From the NCBI GenBank assembly GCA_017882285.1, contig JADGPS010000032.1, positions 1 to 35,754 of the forward strand: DNA of 35,754 nt. Direction: 5' to 3'. The position numbers and the translations under genes are program-made. Of this stretch, positions 35,428 through 35,754 are shown piece after piece (the first letter of the stretch is position 1; each line of letters opens with the position of its first letter). The notes below the pieces were generated by a model. That model saw only the letters and a program-made list of their open reading frames with translations. It made no database searches and had not been told where the DNA came from. This DNA comes from Paludibacter sp. GTDB taxonomy: Bacteria > Bacteroidota > Bacteroidia > Bacteroidales > Paludibacteraceae.

Positions 35428-35754
35428 CTAAACTGCCAGTCTTTTTGCTACTTCGCCTGCTACCTTTTCTATAATTGCGGTTACTTCGTCGTTGATAATC
35501 CCTTTTTTGAGAACATCAAGAACATCTGCTTGATGTGACAGTTCCAACACCATCAAAAATTCCTTTTGGAATTCCTGAACTTTGATAATCGGTACATTTG
35601 CCAACAAACCGTGCGTTCCGCAATAAAGAACCGCTACTTGTTTTTCAACCGACAAGGTTTCATGCAAAGCCTGAACAAGCAAACGGGTATTTTTCTGTCC
35701 TTTATCAATGGTCATAGCTGTTACCGGATCCATATCACCGCCAAATTTTGTAAA
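35428..35754 (-). CDS. atpA: ATP synthase F1 alpha subunit, C-terminal part
   Basis: Only the last 108 residues are inside the window; the gene runs off the right edge. The frame from base 35754 reads FTKFGGDMDPVTAMTIDKGQ onward, the C-terminal domain of AtpA (FxKFGxDxDPxT), including KNTRLLVQAL and the closing EVAKRLAV. The internal ATG at 35733 is not a start. It is the upstream gene of atpG, with an AT-rich 92-base gap (35336-35427) between them. Confidence 0.93.
   Translation of the reverse strand, partial: FTKFGGDMDPVTAMTIDKGQKNTRLLVQALHETLSVEKQVAVLYCGTHGLLANVPIIKVQEFQKEFLMVLELSHQADVLDVLKKGIINDEVTAIIEKVAGEVAKRLAV

Overview
The window is a stretch of AT-rich chromosome from a member of the Bacteroidota. 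It is most likely from the Bacteroidales, perhaps a Paludibacter- or Dysgonomonas-like lineage, but the exact genus cannot be fixed from the sequence. The evidence is the gene content (a complete porP-porK-porL-porM-porN type IX secretion core, PorZ, a DUF2795 protein, many exported proteins with signal peptides ending near Ala-Gln) and the promoters, which carry the Bacteroidota -7 box TAnnTTTG instead of a sigma-70 -10 box. No CRISPR array, tRNA, rRNA or phage was seen.

Layout. 1-98 is the 3' end of a group II intron (domains V and VI). 142-5490 (minus) holds an exported M23/LysM peptidase, ndk, recG, a membrane acyltransferase and ispD. 5676-6759 (plus) holds a SPOR-domain protein and folE. 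6777-13852 (minus) is a dense, overlapping cluster of polyprenyl-phosphate sugar transferases, two small flippase-like proteins, three large membrane GT-C-like transferases and two near-identical four-cysteine proteins. It lies directly downstream of porZ (13860-16226). 16384-19421 holds rdgB, two small outer-membrane barrels and a lytic transglycosylase. 19629-23925 (plus) holds coaD, a C-terminal processing protease, a gene remnant, a methyltransferase, a cobalamin adenosyltransferase and a DUF2795 protein. 24108-29936 (plus) is the type IX secretion operon with a terminator after it. 30074-31803 (plus) holds a NarL-type response regulator and mnmA. 31857-35754 (minus) holds metY, cysK, atpG and the 3' end of atpA.

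How the parts may work together. PorP/K/L/M/N build the type IX motor and ring. PorZ belongs to the cell-surface attachment complex that joins cargo to anionic LPS. In this genome porZ leads, 7 bases apart, into an operon-like run of genes with the signature of lipid-linked sugar synthesis, flipping and periplasmic transfer. That makes an LPS- or glycan-decorating pathway tied to type IX secretion the most interesting inference in the window. Other items worth attention are the duplicated four-cysteine genes in that cluster, repeat families that touch start or stop codons (8-bp arrays at ispD and at the adenosyltransferase; a CCCCTAAATCCCCT-type element in four copies, two forming a perfect 31-bp inverted pair between cysK and metY), and a decayed gene fragment after the protease.
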